From Pseudomonadota bacterium (GTDB lineage Bacteria > Myxococcota_A > UBA796 > SXON01), in assembly GCA_005778355.1 (NCBI GenBank), contig SXON01000121.1, positions 1-64,000 on the forward strand: DNA of 64,000 bases, in the 5' to 3' direction. How positions within the stretch are numbered: position 1 is the first letter of the stretch; each line of letters begins with the position of its first letter. Of this stretch, positions 46,889 to 55,707 are shown in pieces. Made by a program: the position numbers and the translations under genes. Under the pieces are notes generated by a model. The model had not been told where the DNA came from. It made no database searches and saw only the letters and a list, made by a program, of their open reading frames with translations.

Positions 46889-48834
46889 GCCTCTACCTGT
46901 CCACCCCCGGGCTCGCCGATCGCCTCGCTCCCTTCGTGCAGGCAGGCGCGCTCCTCGCCGGCGAGGCCCACGCGATCGACCGCCTCGGCCGACTGGCGGG
47001 GGAAGCCGACGCGGAGGTCCTGCTGGGATGCGCCTTCGCGCTGCGCGCCCCGCGCGTCGGCGATGCCGGGGTGTTCCTCGATCGCCTGCCCGACGAGTTC
47101 ACGCTCGAGCGCGAGGAGCCGGTGGTCTTCGACTGGCCAACAGCCGAGGGCGGTGCGTGGACGGCGCGCGTGCGGCAGAGCGCGCTCGTCGGTCCTGACA
47201 GCGCATCCGTGCCCTTTTGCCTGGGCGACGACGGCCTACTCCAGACGCGGCGCCTGGCCCTCTACGAGGCGCGGCTGGCGCGCGCCCTCGCCGCCCGCGG
47301 CGGTCTCTTCCGGCCCGACGCGCCCGGCGCCAGCGCCCTCGACCTCGACCGCCTCCGCGCCGACCTTGCCCTCGCCTTCCCCCCCGGCCGGGCGGCCGAC
47401 TTGCAGCGCCTCGCGGGCGTGCTCGCCGTCCTCTGCCGCACCACCATCATCACCGGCGGGCCCGGCACCGGGACAACCACCACCGTCGCCCGCGTCTTGC
47501 GCTTGCTGCACGGGCAGGCCGAGGGCGCCGGGGAACGCCTCCCTCACGTGGCCCTCGCCGCCCCCACGGGCAAGGCCGCGGCGCGCATGCGGGAGGCACT
47601 GGTCGTGGCCGCCGCAGAGCAACCGGGATCGGCCGCCGACTGGGTGGCCGGGCTCGGCGCACAGACACTCCACCGCTTGCTCGGCTACAATCCAAGCAAG
47701 CCCTCCCGCTTCCGGCACGACGCCAAGAACCCCCTGGGGCATGACGTGGTGATTGTCGACGAGGCCTCGATGATCGACGTGGCGATGATGTGCAAGCTGG
47801 TGGAGGCAGTGAGCCCGAGCGCCCGCCTGGTGCTCCTCGGCGACCGCAATCAGCTCGCCAGCGTCGAGGCGGGGAGCGTGCTCGCCGACTTCGCCGCCGC
47901 CGTCGGTACGCGGATCCGCCTGCCTCCCGACGTGGCGCACGCCGCGGCGCTCGTACTCGGCTCGGCTCCCGTCGCTGCCCACCTCGACGCGGAGGCGCCA
48001 CCCATCGCCTCCGGCATGGTGTCCTACACCGAGGCCTTCCGCTTCAGCGAGCCCCGCATCGGCCACCCCATCTACCGGCTGGCCGACGCCTCCCGCGAAC
48101 CGCTCCGCGAGGCCGAGCACCTCGGGGCCGCCCTCGAACAGCTCCTCGGGCGGGGCAGCGAGGGCGAGACACCCACACCGGACAGCCCGGTGTTCCACGT
48201 GGAAAACCCCGTCACCGGTCTCGATGGGGCCCTTCTCGACCGGGTGACGCGGGCCTACGCCCACATCATCGCGCCGCTCCTCCAGTCACCGACCGGCATC
48301 GAGGCCCGCACCGGCGCCCTCGCCGCGCTCGATACCCTGCGCGTGCTCGCCGCCCACCGGGCAGGCCCGCACGGCGTCGTGGCCCTCAACCGCGCCATCA
48401 GCGAGCGACTCAGGGGCAACGCCCGGGAGCCCTGGTGGGTGGGTCGCGCGATCCTCGTCACCGAGAACGACTACGAGCACGCCCTGTGGAACGGCGACGT
48501 GGGCCTCGTCACGCGCGCGGCCGACCGTAGCTGGGTCGCGATCTTCCCCGCCGCCGGGGCGCCGCGTGAGGTGCCCGTCGCGGCGCTGCCTGCGCACGAA
48601 TCGGCCTTCGCGATGACCATCCACAAGAGCCAGGGCTCGCAGTTCGACCACGCGGTGGTGGTCTTGCCCAGCAAGAGCACACCCCTGCTCACCCGAGAGC
48701 TCGTGTACACGGGCGTTTCCCGCGCCCGGTCGAGGCTCACGCTCGCCTGCCCCGCCCCGGTGCTCGAGACCGCCGTGCGCACCCGGGTCCGCCGCGCCAG
48801 CGGGCTCGCGGCGCGCCTGCGTGCGCAGAGCTAG
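46885..48834 (+). CDS. recD: Exodeoxyribonuclease V alpha subunit RecD with altered Walker A
   Basis: 649 residues overlapping recB by 4 bases; length is close to E. coli RecD (608). RecD is the 5'-3' helicase of RecBCD. Motifs: ALAAPTGKAAARMREAL, VVIVDEASMIDVAMM, LLGDRNQLASVEAGSVLADF, TIHKSQGSQFDHAVVVLPS and YTGVSRARSRLTL are all present. The Walker A box reads GGPGTGTTTTV: the essential Lys (residue 197, codon ACA at 47473-47475) is Thr. That should strongly reduce ATPase and motor activity. AAA to ACA is one base change, so a sequencing error or a recent mutation are possible. Confidence 0.93.
   Translation: MSLYLSTPGLADRLAPFVQAGALLAGEAHAIDRLGRLAGEADAEVLLGCAFALRAPRVGDAGVFLDRLPDEFTLEREEPVVFDWPTAEGGAWTARVRQSALVGPDSASVPFCLGDDGLLQTRRLALYEARLARALAARGGLFRPDAPGASALDLDRLRADLALAFPPGRAADLQRLAGVLAVLCRTTIITGGPGTGTTTTVARVLRLLHGQAEGAGERLPHVALAAPTGKAAARMREALVVAAAEQPGSAADWVAGLGAQTLHRLLGYNPSKPSRFRHDAKNPLGHDVVIVDEASMIDVAMMCKLVEAVSPSARLVLLGDRNQLASVEAGSVLADFAAAVGTRIRLPPDVAHAAALVLGSAPVAAHLDAEAPPIASGMVSYTEAFRFSEPRIGHPIYRLADASREPLREAEHLGAALEQLLGRGSEGETPTPDSPVFHVENPVTGLDGALLDRVTRAYAHIIAPLLQSPTGIEARTGALAALDTLRVLAAHRAGPHGVVALNRAISERLRGNAREPWWVGRAILVTENDYEHALWNGDVGLVTRAADRSWVAIFPAAGAPREVPVAALPAHESAFAMTIHKSQGSQFDHAVVVLPSKSTPLLTRELVYTGVSRARSRLTLACPAPVLETAVRTRVRRASGLAARLRAQS
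48192..48205. promoter_or_regulatory. parS-like site GTTCCACGTGGAAA inside recD
   Basis: The 12-base palindrome TTCCACGTGGAA is flanked by G on the left and A on the right, one base from the symmetric Myxococcus-type parS core. It lies in coding sequence for FHVEN in a variable insertion of RecD, 9.8 kb from the parS upstream of parA. parS sites inside genes near the origin are common. Confidence 0.65.
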
Positions 48835-48842
48835 GGGGCGAA

Positions 48843-49844
48843 ATGAAACAGGTCTGGATCCCCCGCATCGGCGCCCCTGAAGTCCTGGAACTTCGCGAGG
48901 CCCCCGATCCCGAGCCCGGGACGGGCGAGGTGCGCATCGCCGTGGAGGCCGCCGGCGTGAACTTCGCCGATCTCATGGCGCGGCAGGGCCTCTACCAGGA
49001 CGCGCCGCCGGTGCCCTGCGTCGTGGGCTACGAGGTGTCCGGCGTGGTCGACCGACTGGGTGAAGGCGTCGATCCCAGCTGGCTCGGCAAGCCCGTGCTC
49101 ACCCTGACCCGCTTCGGCGGCTACAGCTCGATGGTGTGTGTGCCGGCCTCGCGGCTGGCGGTGCGTCCGGAGGGCATGACCGCCGCCGTGGCCGCGTCGA
49201 TCCCTGTGGTCTACCTCACCGCCTGGATGCTCTTGCGGGTGATGGGTCGCGTGGAGCGCGGAGATCGCGTGCTGGTTCATGCCGCAGCCGGCGGCGTGGG
49301 CCTCGCCGCCATCGATCTCTGTCGCGACGCAGACGCCCAGATCTGGGGCAGCGCGGGCAAGGGTAAACACAGCTTCATCGAGGCGCGCGGCGTGCACCAC
49401 TGCCTCGACAGCCACACCGACGAGATGCCGAGCGTGGGGATGGACCTCATCCTCGACGCTCGCGGCGGGGAGAGCTGGGCGAAAGGTCTCGACGCGCTGC
49501 GACCGGGCGGTCGGCTCGCGCTCTTCGGCATGTCGTCGATGGCCCGATCAGGCGACACTCGCTCGGTGATCAACGCGATGGCCGCGCTCTGGGCGGTGCC
49601 CTGGCTCAAGATGAACCCCGTGGCGCTGATCAACCGCAACCTGGGCATCTTCGGGGTGAACATGGGTCACCTCTGGGACGAGGGCGAGCGCGTAGGCGGC
49701 TGGCTCGCCGCCGTCCTCGCCAAGTGGGAGAGCGGCGCCGTCCGTCCCCACGTGCACGCCGTGCTCCCATTCGCGGAAGCTGCGGAGGCACACCGCATCC
49801 TCCACCGCCGCGAGAACATCGGGAAGGTGGTGATCACCCCCTGA
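48843..49844 (+). CDS. Medium-chain dehydrogenase, quinone reductase/VAT1-like
   Basis: 333 residues. GroES-like N-terminal half with AAGVNFADLMARQGLY and VVGYEVSGVVDRLG, then a Rossmann half with HAAAGGVGLAAIDL and DLILDARGG. It lacks the structural zinc cysteines, so it is the zinc-free quinone oxidoreductase type using NADPH. It most resembles VAT1-like reductases. It follows recD by 8 bases and is the last gene of the plus-strand insertion; a link to recombination is not obvious. Confidence 0.87.
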   Translation: MKQVWIPRIGAPEVLELREAPDPEPGTGEVRIAVEAAGVNFADLMARQGLYQDAPPVPCVVGYEVSGVVDRLGEGVDPSWLGKPVLTLTRFGGYSSMVCVPASRLAVRPEGMTAAVAASIPVVYLTAWMLLRVMGRVERGDRVLVHAAAGGVGLAAIDLCRDADAQIWGSAGKGKHSFIEARGVHHCLDSHTDEMPSVGMDLILDARGGESWAKGLDALRPGGRLALFGMSSMARSGDTRSVINAMAALWAVPWLKMNPVALINRNLGIFGVNMGHLWDEGERVGGWLAAVLAKWESGAVRPHVHAVLPFAEAAEAHRILHRRENIGKVVITP

Positions 49845-49892
49845 CGCGGCTCAACGTCCCCGTGGCAAGCTTTTGGCCTGCCTGTGCTCGCC

Positions 49893-51176
49893 TCAACGCC
49901 CGCGGCGACGGGTGTCCTCGTCGACCGTGAAGCTGAGGTTCTCGAGCTCCGCCTCGTCGGCCGGGAGCGACTCCAGATAGCCGCTGGCGCGGAGAAGGTC
50001 GGAGAAGCCGTCCTCCGGCGGCGCCAAGGGCTCGAGCGCCGGGCGACCACGGCGTTCGACCGAAGGAGGACGGGACCGCAGTGGCCGCTCTCCGGCGGCG
50101 ACCCGGGGACCATTCGCCCCCGCGTAGGGACCGCTCACCGGCGGCACCATGGCGCCGGCCGGCTTGGCGAAGGGCGAGGGGCGCGGGGGCACGGTGGGTT
50201 CCTTGCGCGCCCCCAGGGCCCGAGCCAAGGAGCCGTTGGCGTTGCGGATCTGGCTCGTCAGGGTGGCCAGGACGCTCTCGCGCCAGCGGGTAGACGCCTC
50301 GCCGTCGAGCGCGTCCCACGCGGTGCGGTCCATCCGGTAGAGCCACCCTGCCGTCACCGCCACGCAGGAAGCGGTGCGCGGCCCCATCTCGATCATCGTG
50401 TTCACCCCGAACTGCTGCCCGGCGCGCAGCTTGGTCAAGAGCTCCGCGCGGTCGCCCCGCACGTTGCGCAAGACGTCGATCTCGCCGTCGGCCACGAGCC
50501 AGAGCGCGTTGCTGGCCTCGCCTTCGAGCACCACCACCTCGCCCTCGGCGAAGGACTGTGGCACGAACGCGGCAACCAGCGCCGCCTCGACGTCGGGGTC
50601 GAGATCTCCCAGGCCCGGCATGCGACGAAGCAGCGGCGCCAGGGCCGGGCAAGACATCTCCGGCCCACCCGGGCGGAGGCTGCGCCAGAGCCGGGCCAAG
50701 ACCCCCGGCTCGGCGCGGCGAGGCTGGTCGGTGCCGCCGGTGGCGTGCTTGGCGATCTCCCGGCTCGTGTGGCCCACCCGGCGAACCAGCGCCCGGAGCG
50801 CCTGGTCGAGCAAGCAGGCGTACACCTCGCTTCGTTGGAACCGCAGCGCGCGGAGGTCGGGCGTGGGGAGCACCAGCACCACCGCGTCGCGGTCGGCCAT
50901 GAGCGTGGCCGAGCGGGTGGCGCCCAGGATGAAGGCGCTGGCCTCGCCCACGAGGTCGGGCGCACGCACACGTCCCACCTCGCAACCATCCAGAGAGGCG
51001 ATCAGGTCCCCCTCGCAGAGGATGCCGAGCTCCGACACCGCCTCGCCCTGCCGCCACAGCACCTGACCTGCGGCGAGGGGCTCGGGGAGAAACCGATCCG
51101 ACACGCGGCGCAGCTCATCGCGTACTACGCGTCGGAACCAGGGGATGTCGCCCAACAGCTCGGGTACGGTCCGCAT
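49893..51176 (-). CDS. Tandem cyclic-nucleotide-binding-domain protein (paralogue)
   Basis: 427 residues with two cNMP-binding beta-rolls: residues about 10-130 (GQVLWRQGEAVSELGILCEG, EVGRVRAPDLVGEASAFI) and about 185-300 (GEVVVLEGEASNALWLVADG, LRAGQQFGVNTMIEMG). The C-terminal 120 residues are a Pro-rich linker and acidic tail. No helix-turn-helix is seen. It shares its layout with the protein at 34628. It follows mnmG by 9 bases on the same strand, so it is probably co-expressed with that tRNA-modification gene. Confidence 0.8.
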   Translation of the reverse strand: MRTVPELLGDIPWFRRVVRDELRRVSDRFLPEPLAAGQVLWRQGEAVSELGILCEGDLIASLDGCEVGRVRAPDLVGEASAFILGATRSATLMADRDAVVLVLPTPDLRALRFQRSEVYACLLDQALRALVRRVGHTSREIAKHATGGTDQPRRAEPGVLARLWRSLRPGGPEMSCPALAPLLRRMPGLGDLDPDVEAALVAAFVPQSFAEGEVVVLEGEASNALWLVADGEIDVLRNVRGDRAELLTKLRAGQQFGVNTMIEMGPRTASCVAVTAGWLYRMDRTAWDALDGEASTRWRESVLATLTSQIRNANGSLARALGARKEPTVPPRPSPFAKPAGAMVPPVSGPYAGANGPRVAAGERPLRSRPPSVERRGRPALEPLAPPEDGFSDLLRASGYLESLPADEAELENLSFTVDEDTRRRGR

Positions 51177-51185
51177 AGGTGGGGC

Positions 51186-52940
51186 TTATCCTAGTCTTTC
51201 CGAGTCGCGTCGCACAAGCGCCATCGTGAGCGCATTGATCGCCGCAGGTGTGACCCCGGGGACACGTGCGGCGGCGCCAAGCGTACCGGGTCGCGACCGT
51301 GACAGGCGTTCTCGCACCTCGATGGAGAGCCCGTGCACCGCGTCGAGGTCGAGTCCGTCGAGCGACACGCCCTCGTACTGTCGCGACTGCGCCATGCGGG
51401 CCGCCTCGCGGACGATGTAGCCCTCGTACTTCATGTCGATCTCCACCTGCTCCGCGGCCTCGGCGTGCGCCGCCTCGCCGAAGGCCTCCCGCCAGCTCGC
51501 CTCCGGCCGACGCAGCCACGCCGGTGCCCGCCCGGCCAGAGCGCTGCGCTCGACCTCCTTCGCGCTGAACCGCGCCCAGGCCTCGTCGCCCACGAGTCCA
51601 AGCGACCGGCCGAGCCGGGTGAGGCGACGATCGGCGTTGTCTTCCCGGAGGTGCAGCCGGTGCTCGGCGCGGCTCGGAAACATCCGGTAGGGCTCGCCGC
51701 CCACGCCGCGGCTCACCAGGTCGTCGACCAGCACCCCGATGTATGCATCCTGCCGCGACAGGCGCAGTTCCACCCCCGCCGCGTTCGCCCCCGCGAGCAG
51801 ACCCTGCGCCGCCGCCTCCTCGTAGCCGCTGGTGCCGTTCACCTGCCCCGCGAAGAACAGCCCCGGGAGGCCGGGAAAGGCGAGCGCGTGGTCGAGCTGG
51901 GTGGGATCGACGTAGTCGTACTCCACGGCGTAGCCAAACTGCAGGATCTCCGCGCCTTCCAGGCCCTCGATGGAACGGATGAGGGCGAGCTGCACCTCGC
52001 GCGGCAGGCTGGTGCTCGTGCCGTTGACGTACACCCGATCGGTCGACAGCCCCTCGGGTTCGAGGAACAACTGGTGGCGTTCTTTCTCCGGAAATCGAAC
52101 GACCTTGTCTTCGATGGAGGGACAATACCTCGGCCCCCGGCCCTCGATGGCGCCGCTGAACATCGGCGAGCGATGGAGCGCGCCTCGGATGATCGCGTGG
52201 GTGGCGGGCGAGGTGTAGGCCACGTGGCAGTCGCGACGAGGCAAGGCACGGGCGCGGGGGCCAAAGCTGAACTGGCCCTCGCCAAGGTCGGGCTGTACCG
52301 GCAGCTTCGCCCAGTCGATGCTCCCTGCGCGCAGCCTCGGCGTGGTGCCGGTCTTGAGTCGCCCGAGCCGCAAACCCAGCCCCGCCAACCGCTCTGCGAG
52401 CTGCCGCGCCGCGCCCTCGCCCACGCGTCCCCCCGCCACCTGCTCCTCGCCACAGTGCATCACCGCGCCAAGAAAGGTCCCGGTCGTGAGCACCGCCCGG
52501 GGCGCCCTCAGTGCCCTGCCGTCCGCGAGGCGAACGCCCACCAGGGCGCCCCCCTCCACCAAGAGGTCGGCCGCCTCGCCCTCCACGATCACCACGCCGG
52601 CACCCAGCAGCTCCTCGGCCATCCGCCGGGGGTAGAGGTCGATGTCGACCTGCGCCCGGGAGGCTTGCACGGCGAGCCCCTTTCTCGTGTTCAGCCTGCG
52701 GAACTGGATGGTGCAGTCGTCAGCCACGCGCGCCATCGCGCCGCCGAGCGCGTCGATCTCCCGCACCAGCGCGCCCTTGGCGAGCCCGCCGACCGCCGGG
52801 TTGCAGGAGAGGCGCCCCACCTGGTCGCGACCGAGGGTCACGAGCAGCACCCGTCGACCGAGGCGCGCCGCCGCCACAGCGGCCTCGCAACCCGCGTGGC
52901 CCGCGCCAACGACGATGACTTCGCAATCCCAGTGGTTCAT
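51186..52940 (-). CDS. mnmG: tRNA uridine-5-carboxymethylaminomethyl modification enzyme MnmG
   Basis: 584 residues from the ATG at 52940 (MNHWDCEVIVVGAGHAGCEA), shorter than the 620-630 of most bacteria. FAD binding and family motifs are intact: RLSCNPAVGGLAKGALVREI, VLTTGTFLGAVMH, RLKTGTTPRL, QVNGTSGYEEAAAQGL, and the second one PSRAEHRLHLREDNAD. MnmG with MnmE modifies U34 of several tRNAs, including the tRNA-Glu and tRNA-Lys in this window. Usually mnmG directly precedes rsmG; here 11 kb separate them. mnmE is not in the window. Confidence 0.96.
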   Translation of the reverse strand: MNHWDCEVIVVGAGHAGCEAAVAAARLGRRVLLVTLGRDQVGRLSCNPAVGGLAKGALVREIDALGGAMARVADDCTIQFRRLNTRKGLAVQASRAQVDIDLYPRRMAEELLGAGVVIVEGEAADLLVEGGALVGVRLADGRALRAPRAVLTTGTFLGAVMHCGEEQVAGGRVGEGAARQLAERLAGLGLRLGRLKTGTTPRLRAGSIDWAKLPVQPDLGEGQFSFGPRARALPRRDCHVAYTSPATHAIIRGALHRSPMFSGAIEGRGPRYCPSIEDKVVRFPEKERHQLFLEPEGLSTDRVYVNGTSTSLPREVQLALIRSIEGLEGAEILQFGYAVEYDYVDPTQLDHALAFPGLPGLFFAGQVNGTSGYEEAAAQGLLAGANAAGVELRLSRQDAYIGVLVDDLVSRGVGGEPYRMFPSRAEHRLHLREDNADRRLTRLGRSLGLVGDEAWARFSAKEVERSALAGRAPAWLRRPEASWREAFGEAAHAEAAEQVEIDMKYEGYIVREAARMAQSRQYEGVSLDGLDLDAVHGLSIEVRERLSRSRPGTLGAAARVPGVTPAAINALTMALVRRDSERLG

Positions 52941-52964
52941 CGCATCACGTTGGCCAGATGTATC

Positions 52965-52988
52965 ACTGATACACGCGCGTGTATCAGT
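52965..52988. promoter_or_regulatory. Perfect 24-bp palindrome in the mnmG/lipoprotein divergent spacer
   Basis: The arm ACTGATACACGC is repeated exactly inverted around a GCGCGC-type centre. A third half-site TGTATCA lies just outside at 52959-52965. The site is 25 bases upstream of the mnmG ATG and touches the putative -35 (TTGCGG, 52988-52993) of the plus-strand promoter with -10 TATACC (53012-53017) for the lipoprotein at 53056. A dimeric repressor operator is the natural reading. Confidence 0.65.
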
Positions 52989-53055
52989 TGCGGATCGGGC
53001 CCCGAAGCTACTATACCGCCCGTCGTTCGCGCGGTGTCCGCGCGGGGAGACCCTG

Positions 53056-54006
53056 ATGTTTCGCAAGATCCTCGACGTGACCCCGGCCCTGTTCCTGGTC
53101 GGCTGCGCCGGCTGCACCGACGAGGGGGAGGAGGAGGCCGTCATCTCCCTGCTCAACGAGCACAACTACGAGTGGTCCGGCGGTCTCAACATCCCCGCCT
53201 ACGAGACCGCCGAGCTGGTCGACATCCACTTCGACTGGTCCGGCCTCGACAAGGACATGCTCTGTCACGACATGGACCCGGTCGCCGACATCGACAGCAT
53301 GGGCCTCACCCGCTTCCCCCTGCTCAGCGAGGAGGAAGTGGCCGAGGGCCTCACCAACAACAGCCTGCTCCAGGCCGACACCAGCGGCTACGTGTCGTGC
53401 GAGCCGGGTGATCGCACCGAGTGCTGGCTGAGCGAGATGAGCTTCGGCGGCACCCCGTACGACACGATCAACGTCTACAAGGAGAGCGGCGGCACGTTCC
53501 TGTTCAACCTGCAGACCGGCACCGAGCCCGGCCAGGGCGCGCGCTTCGTGGCCTTCCTCCAGCCGCGCACCGCGAGCGATGTGACGGAGCTGCTCTTTAC
53601 CCCCACCTGCGACGTGGCCCAGATGGAGGTGGACTTCGAGTCGCTCACGCAGGTGGAAATGAGCGCCGACGGCCCGTGGACCATCGAGTGGAGCCAGCTC
53701 AGCATCTCGGGCAACGGCCTGCCGGTGATCCCGGGCGACCTCGACGAGGTGATGGTCGCGAGCTTCGACGGCTACGAGATGAGCGAGTTGGAAGAACAGT
53801 TTATTGACCTCGATCTCATCGCCACCGACCTCTACACCCTGCAGCTCGACGGCGGCACCGAGGCCACGCTCTCGGGACTCGTGGATGCCGAGGGCAACGG
53901 CTTCGCCGGATTCACGACGGACCAGACCTGGTTGATCGCGCTTCGCTGCACCTCCTGCACCAACCCCGCCCCGGTGTTCATGAGCGTGGTGAAGGTCGTC
54001 GAGTAG
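53056..54006 (+). CDS. Predicted lipoprotein of unknown function
   Basis: 316 residues from an ATG with GGGGAGA upstream. The N-terminus MFRKILDVTPALFLVGCAGC is a signal peptide with lipobox LVGC. The mature protein is acidic with about six Cys (YVSCEPGDRTECW, TPTCDVAQ, LRCTSCTNPA), probably disulfide-bonded in the periplasm or at the surface. I know no family. It is divergent from mnmG, with the palindrome in the shared spacer, and is followed by a glycosyltransferase gene. Confidence 0.75.
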   Translation: MFRKILDVTPALFLVGCAGCTDEGEEEAVISLLNEHNYEWSGGLNIPAYETAELVDIHFDWSGLDKDMLCHDMDPVADIDSMGLTRFPLLSEEEVAEGLTNNSLLQADTSGYVSCEPGDRTECWLSEMSFGGTPYDTINVYKESGGTFLFNLQTGTEPGQGARFVAFLQPRTASDVTELLFTPTCDVAQMEVDFESLTQVEMSADGPWTIEWSQLSISGNGLPVIPGDLDEVMVASFDGYEMSELEEQFIDLDLIATDLYTLQLDGGTEATLSGLVDAEGNGFAGFTTDQTWLIALRCTSCTNPAPVFMSVVKVVE

Positions 54007-54039
54007 AATTCTCGGCGCGGGATGTGCGATAGTCCCGGC

Positions 54040-55503
54040 ATGCGCTGGCGGGGTCTGCTTCTGCTCGCGGGCCTCGTGGCCCCGCTCCTCGTCACCTTGC
54101 CGCGCCCGGTGAACTTCGACGAGGCGAACTTCCTGATGCTCGCCCAGGGTGCCTCGGTCGACCCGTGGCGGCCGCACGACACGCAGGTCAACTGGCAGGG
54201 GACGACCGAGCGGGCTTTCGACGTGCTCTCCAACCCGCCGGGGATCGCGTGGTGGCTGGGGCCGGTCATCACCGCGCCCGCGTGGCTGCAGCGCGTGCTC
54301 ATGCTGCCCTGGTTCGTCCTCGCCACCTGGGGCGCCGCGACGCTCGGTGGCCGCTTCGGTCGCTCCTCGCTGGAGGGCGCGCTCTTCTTGCTCACCGCCC
54401 CCATCGTGCTCCTCTCGGCCACGGCGCTCTTGCCCGACATGCCGCTCTACGCCTGCGTGCTCGCCGGTGTAGGCGGCTTTGTGTCGCGACTCGACGCGGG
54501 TCGGCGGGCCTGGCCGTTCGCGCTCCTCGCGGGTCTCGCCGCCTGCTTCCGGTACTCCGGGCTCGCGCTCATCCCGCTCCTCTTCCTCTACGCCTGGCTC
54601 CACCGCCGCCCGCTCTGGCCAGCGCTCGCCGCGCTCGTGCCCACCGCGCTGCTCGCCGGTCACGACCTGGTCGCCTACGGCAGTTGGCACGTGCTCGCGA
54701 TGGGCAAGTTCCAGTCGGTGTCGAACGGGCCCGCCGATCTCGCGCACAAGTCGGCCGCGATGCTGACCATGCTGGGCGGCGCCGCAGCGCTGCCCGTCTT
54801 CAGTTGGCGCGGCCCCGCGTGGATCGGCGCGGGACTGGGGGCGCTCCTCGCCTTGCCCTTCGGGGCGGTGGCCGCCCTCTTCGGCGCCCTCGGCGGCGCG
54901 GCCCTATCGGGGCTGACCGGGGATCGTGCACGGGCCGACCGCCTTTTCCTCGCCGCCTGGGCCCTGGTCGGCGTCGTCTTCCTGCTTGCGCTCCGCTTCA
55001 CCGCCACCCGCTACTGGTTGCCTTTCTTACCCCCGGTGATCCTCGCGATGCCGCCTGCGTGGCCCCGCCTCCGGGTGTCGCTCGGACTCGGCCTGGGCGC
55101 GCTCCTCCTGCTCGACGACGCGTTGCACGCGCGCGGCGTGGCCGACCTCGCCGGGCGCGCGGCGTCTACCGGCGTGGGCCGCTTCGTGGGGCACTGGGGC
55201 TGGCAAAACGCGCTGGAGGAGGCTGGCTGGACCGCGCTCGACGAGGGTAGCGATCCACCACCCGGCACGCTCGTTGCCGTCCCCCGGCAAGCCTGGCCGC
55301 AGGGCGCGAAGGTCCGTTGCGACCTCGTCGTCTTCTCCGGCCAGGCCGATGCCCCCTTCTCGTGGTTGCCCCGTGGCTACTCCGAGGCTGCCTCGGCCAA
55401 CCTCCACGCGAACTGGATCGCCGGGCGGCCACCCGTGCGCACCGTCGTCCCCTGGTGGTTCGCCTCCGACCCTTACGAGTCCGCGCGCGTCTGCGCGGAG
55501 TGA
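54040..55503 (+). CDS. GT-C (family 39-like) membrane glycosyltransferase
   Basis: About 487 residues from the ATG at 54040 (an ATG at 54022 would add six). About a dozen hydrophobic helices and a large C-terminal soluble part. The first extracytoplasmic loop carries VNFDEANFLML with the acidic DE pair typical of GT-C enzymes that use polyprenyl-phosphate sugars (PMT/ArnT-like). It probably transfers a sugar to protein or lipid at the outer face of the inner membrane. Acceptor unknown. Confidence 0.75.
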   Translation: MRWRGLLLLAGLVAPLLVTLPRPVNFDEANFLMLAQGASVDPWRPHDTQVNWQGTTERAFDVLSNPPGIAWWLGPVITAPAWLQRVLMLPWFVLATWGAATLGGRFGRSSLEGALFLLTAPIVLLSATALLPDMPLYACVLAGVGGFVSRLDAGRRAWPFALLAGLAACFRYSGLALIPLLFLYAWLHRRPLWPALAALVPTALLAGHDLVAYGSWHVLAMGKFQSVSNGPADLAHKSAAMLTMLGGAAALPVFSWRGPAWIGAGLGALLALPFGAVAALFGALGGAALSGLTGDRARADRLFLAAWALVGVVFLLALRFTATRYWLPFLPPVILAMPPAWPRLRVSLGLGLGALLLLDDALHARGVADLAGRAASTGVGRFVGHWGWQNALEEAGWTALDEGSDPPPGTLVAVPRQAWPQGAKVRCDLVVFSGQADAPFSWLPRGYSEAASANLHANWIAGRPPVRTVVPWWFASDPYESARVCAE

Positions 55504-55676
55504 CTCCGCCGGTAGTCGAGCACGAGCTCCCAGCCCGCCCCGATGGCGCAAGCCCAGTGGTGCACGGCGAGCCACATCCAGCCGCGGTAGCCCATCGTGG
55601 GCGCGAGCACGACGGTGAGACCCACCGCCACCGCCACCCAGGCCAGCGCGACGACGGGAGCGAGGCGGGGACGCAC
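55473..55676 (-). CDS. Small two-helix membrane protein
   Basis: A 67-residue frame starting from the GTG at 55676; it fills the only gap between the glycosyltransferase and rluA-like genes. Two hydrophobic segments (LAPVVALAWVAVAVGLTVVL; MWLAVHHWACAIGAGWELVL) and a charged C-terminus make it protein-like. No ribosome-binding site is obvious and the tail overlaps the glycosyltransferase gene by 31 bases, so it may be spurious. No family recognised. Confidence 0.5.
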   Translation of the reverse strand: MRPRLAPVVALAWVAVAVGLTVVLAPTMGYRGWMWLAVHHWACAIGAGWELVLDYRRSHSAQTRADS

Positions 55677-55707
55677 GCCGAGACTGTATCGGGGTAGACG
55701 CCGCCCC

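Noticed and set aside
51333-53411. 692-codon plus-strand frame opposite mnmG
   Set aside because: Antisense of a highly conserved gene; low-complexity composition.
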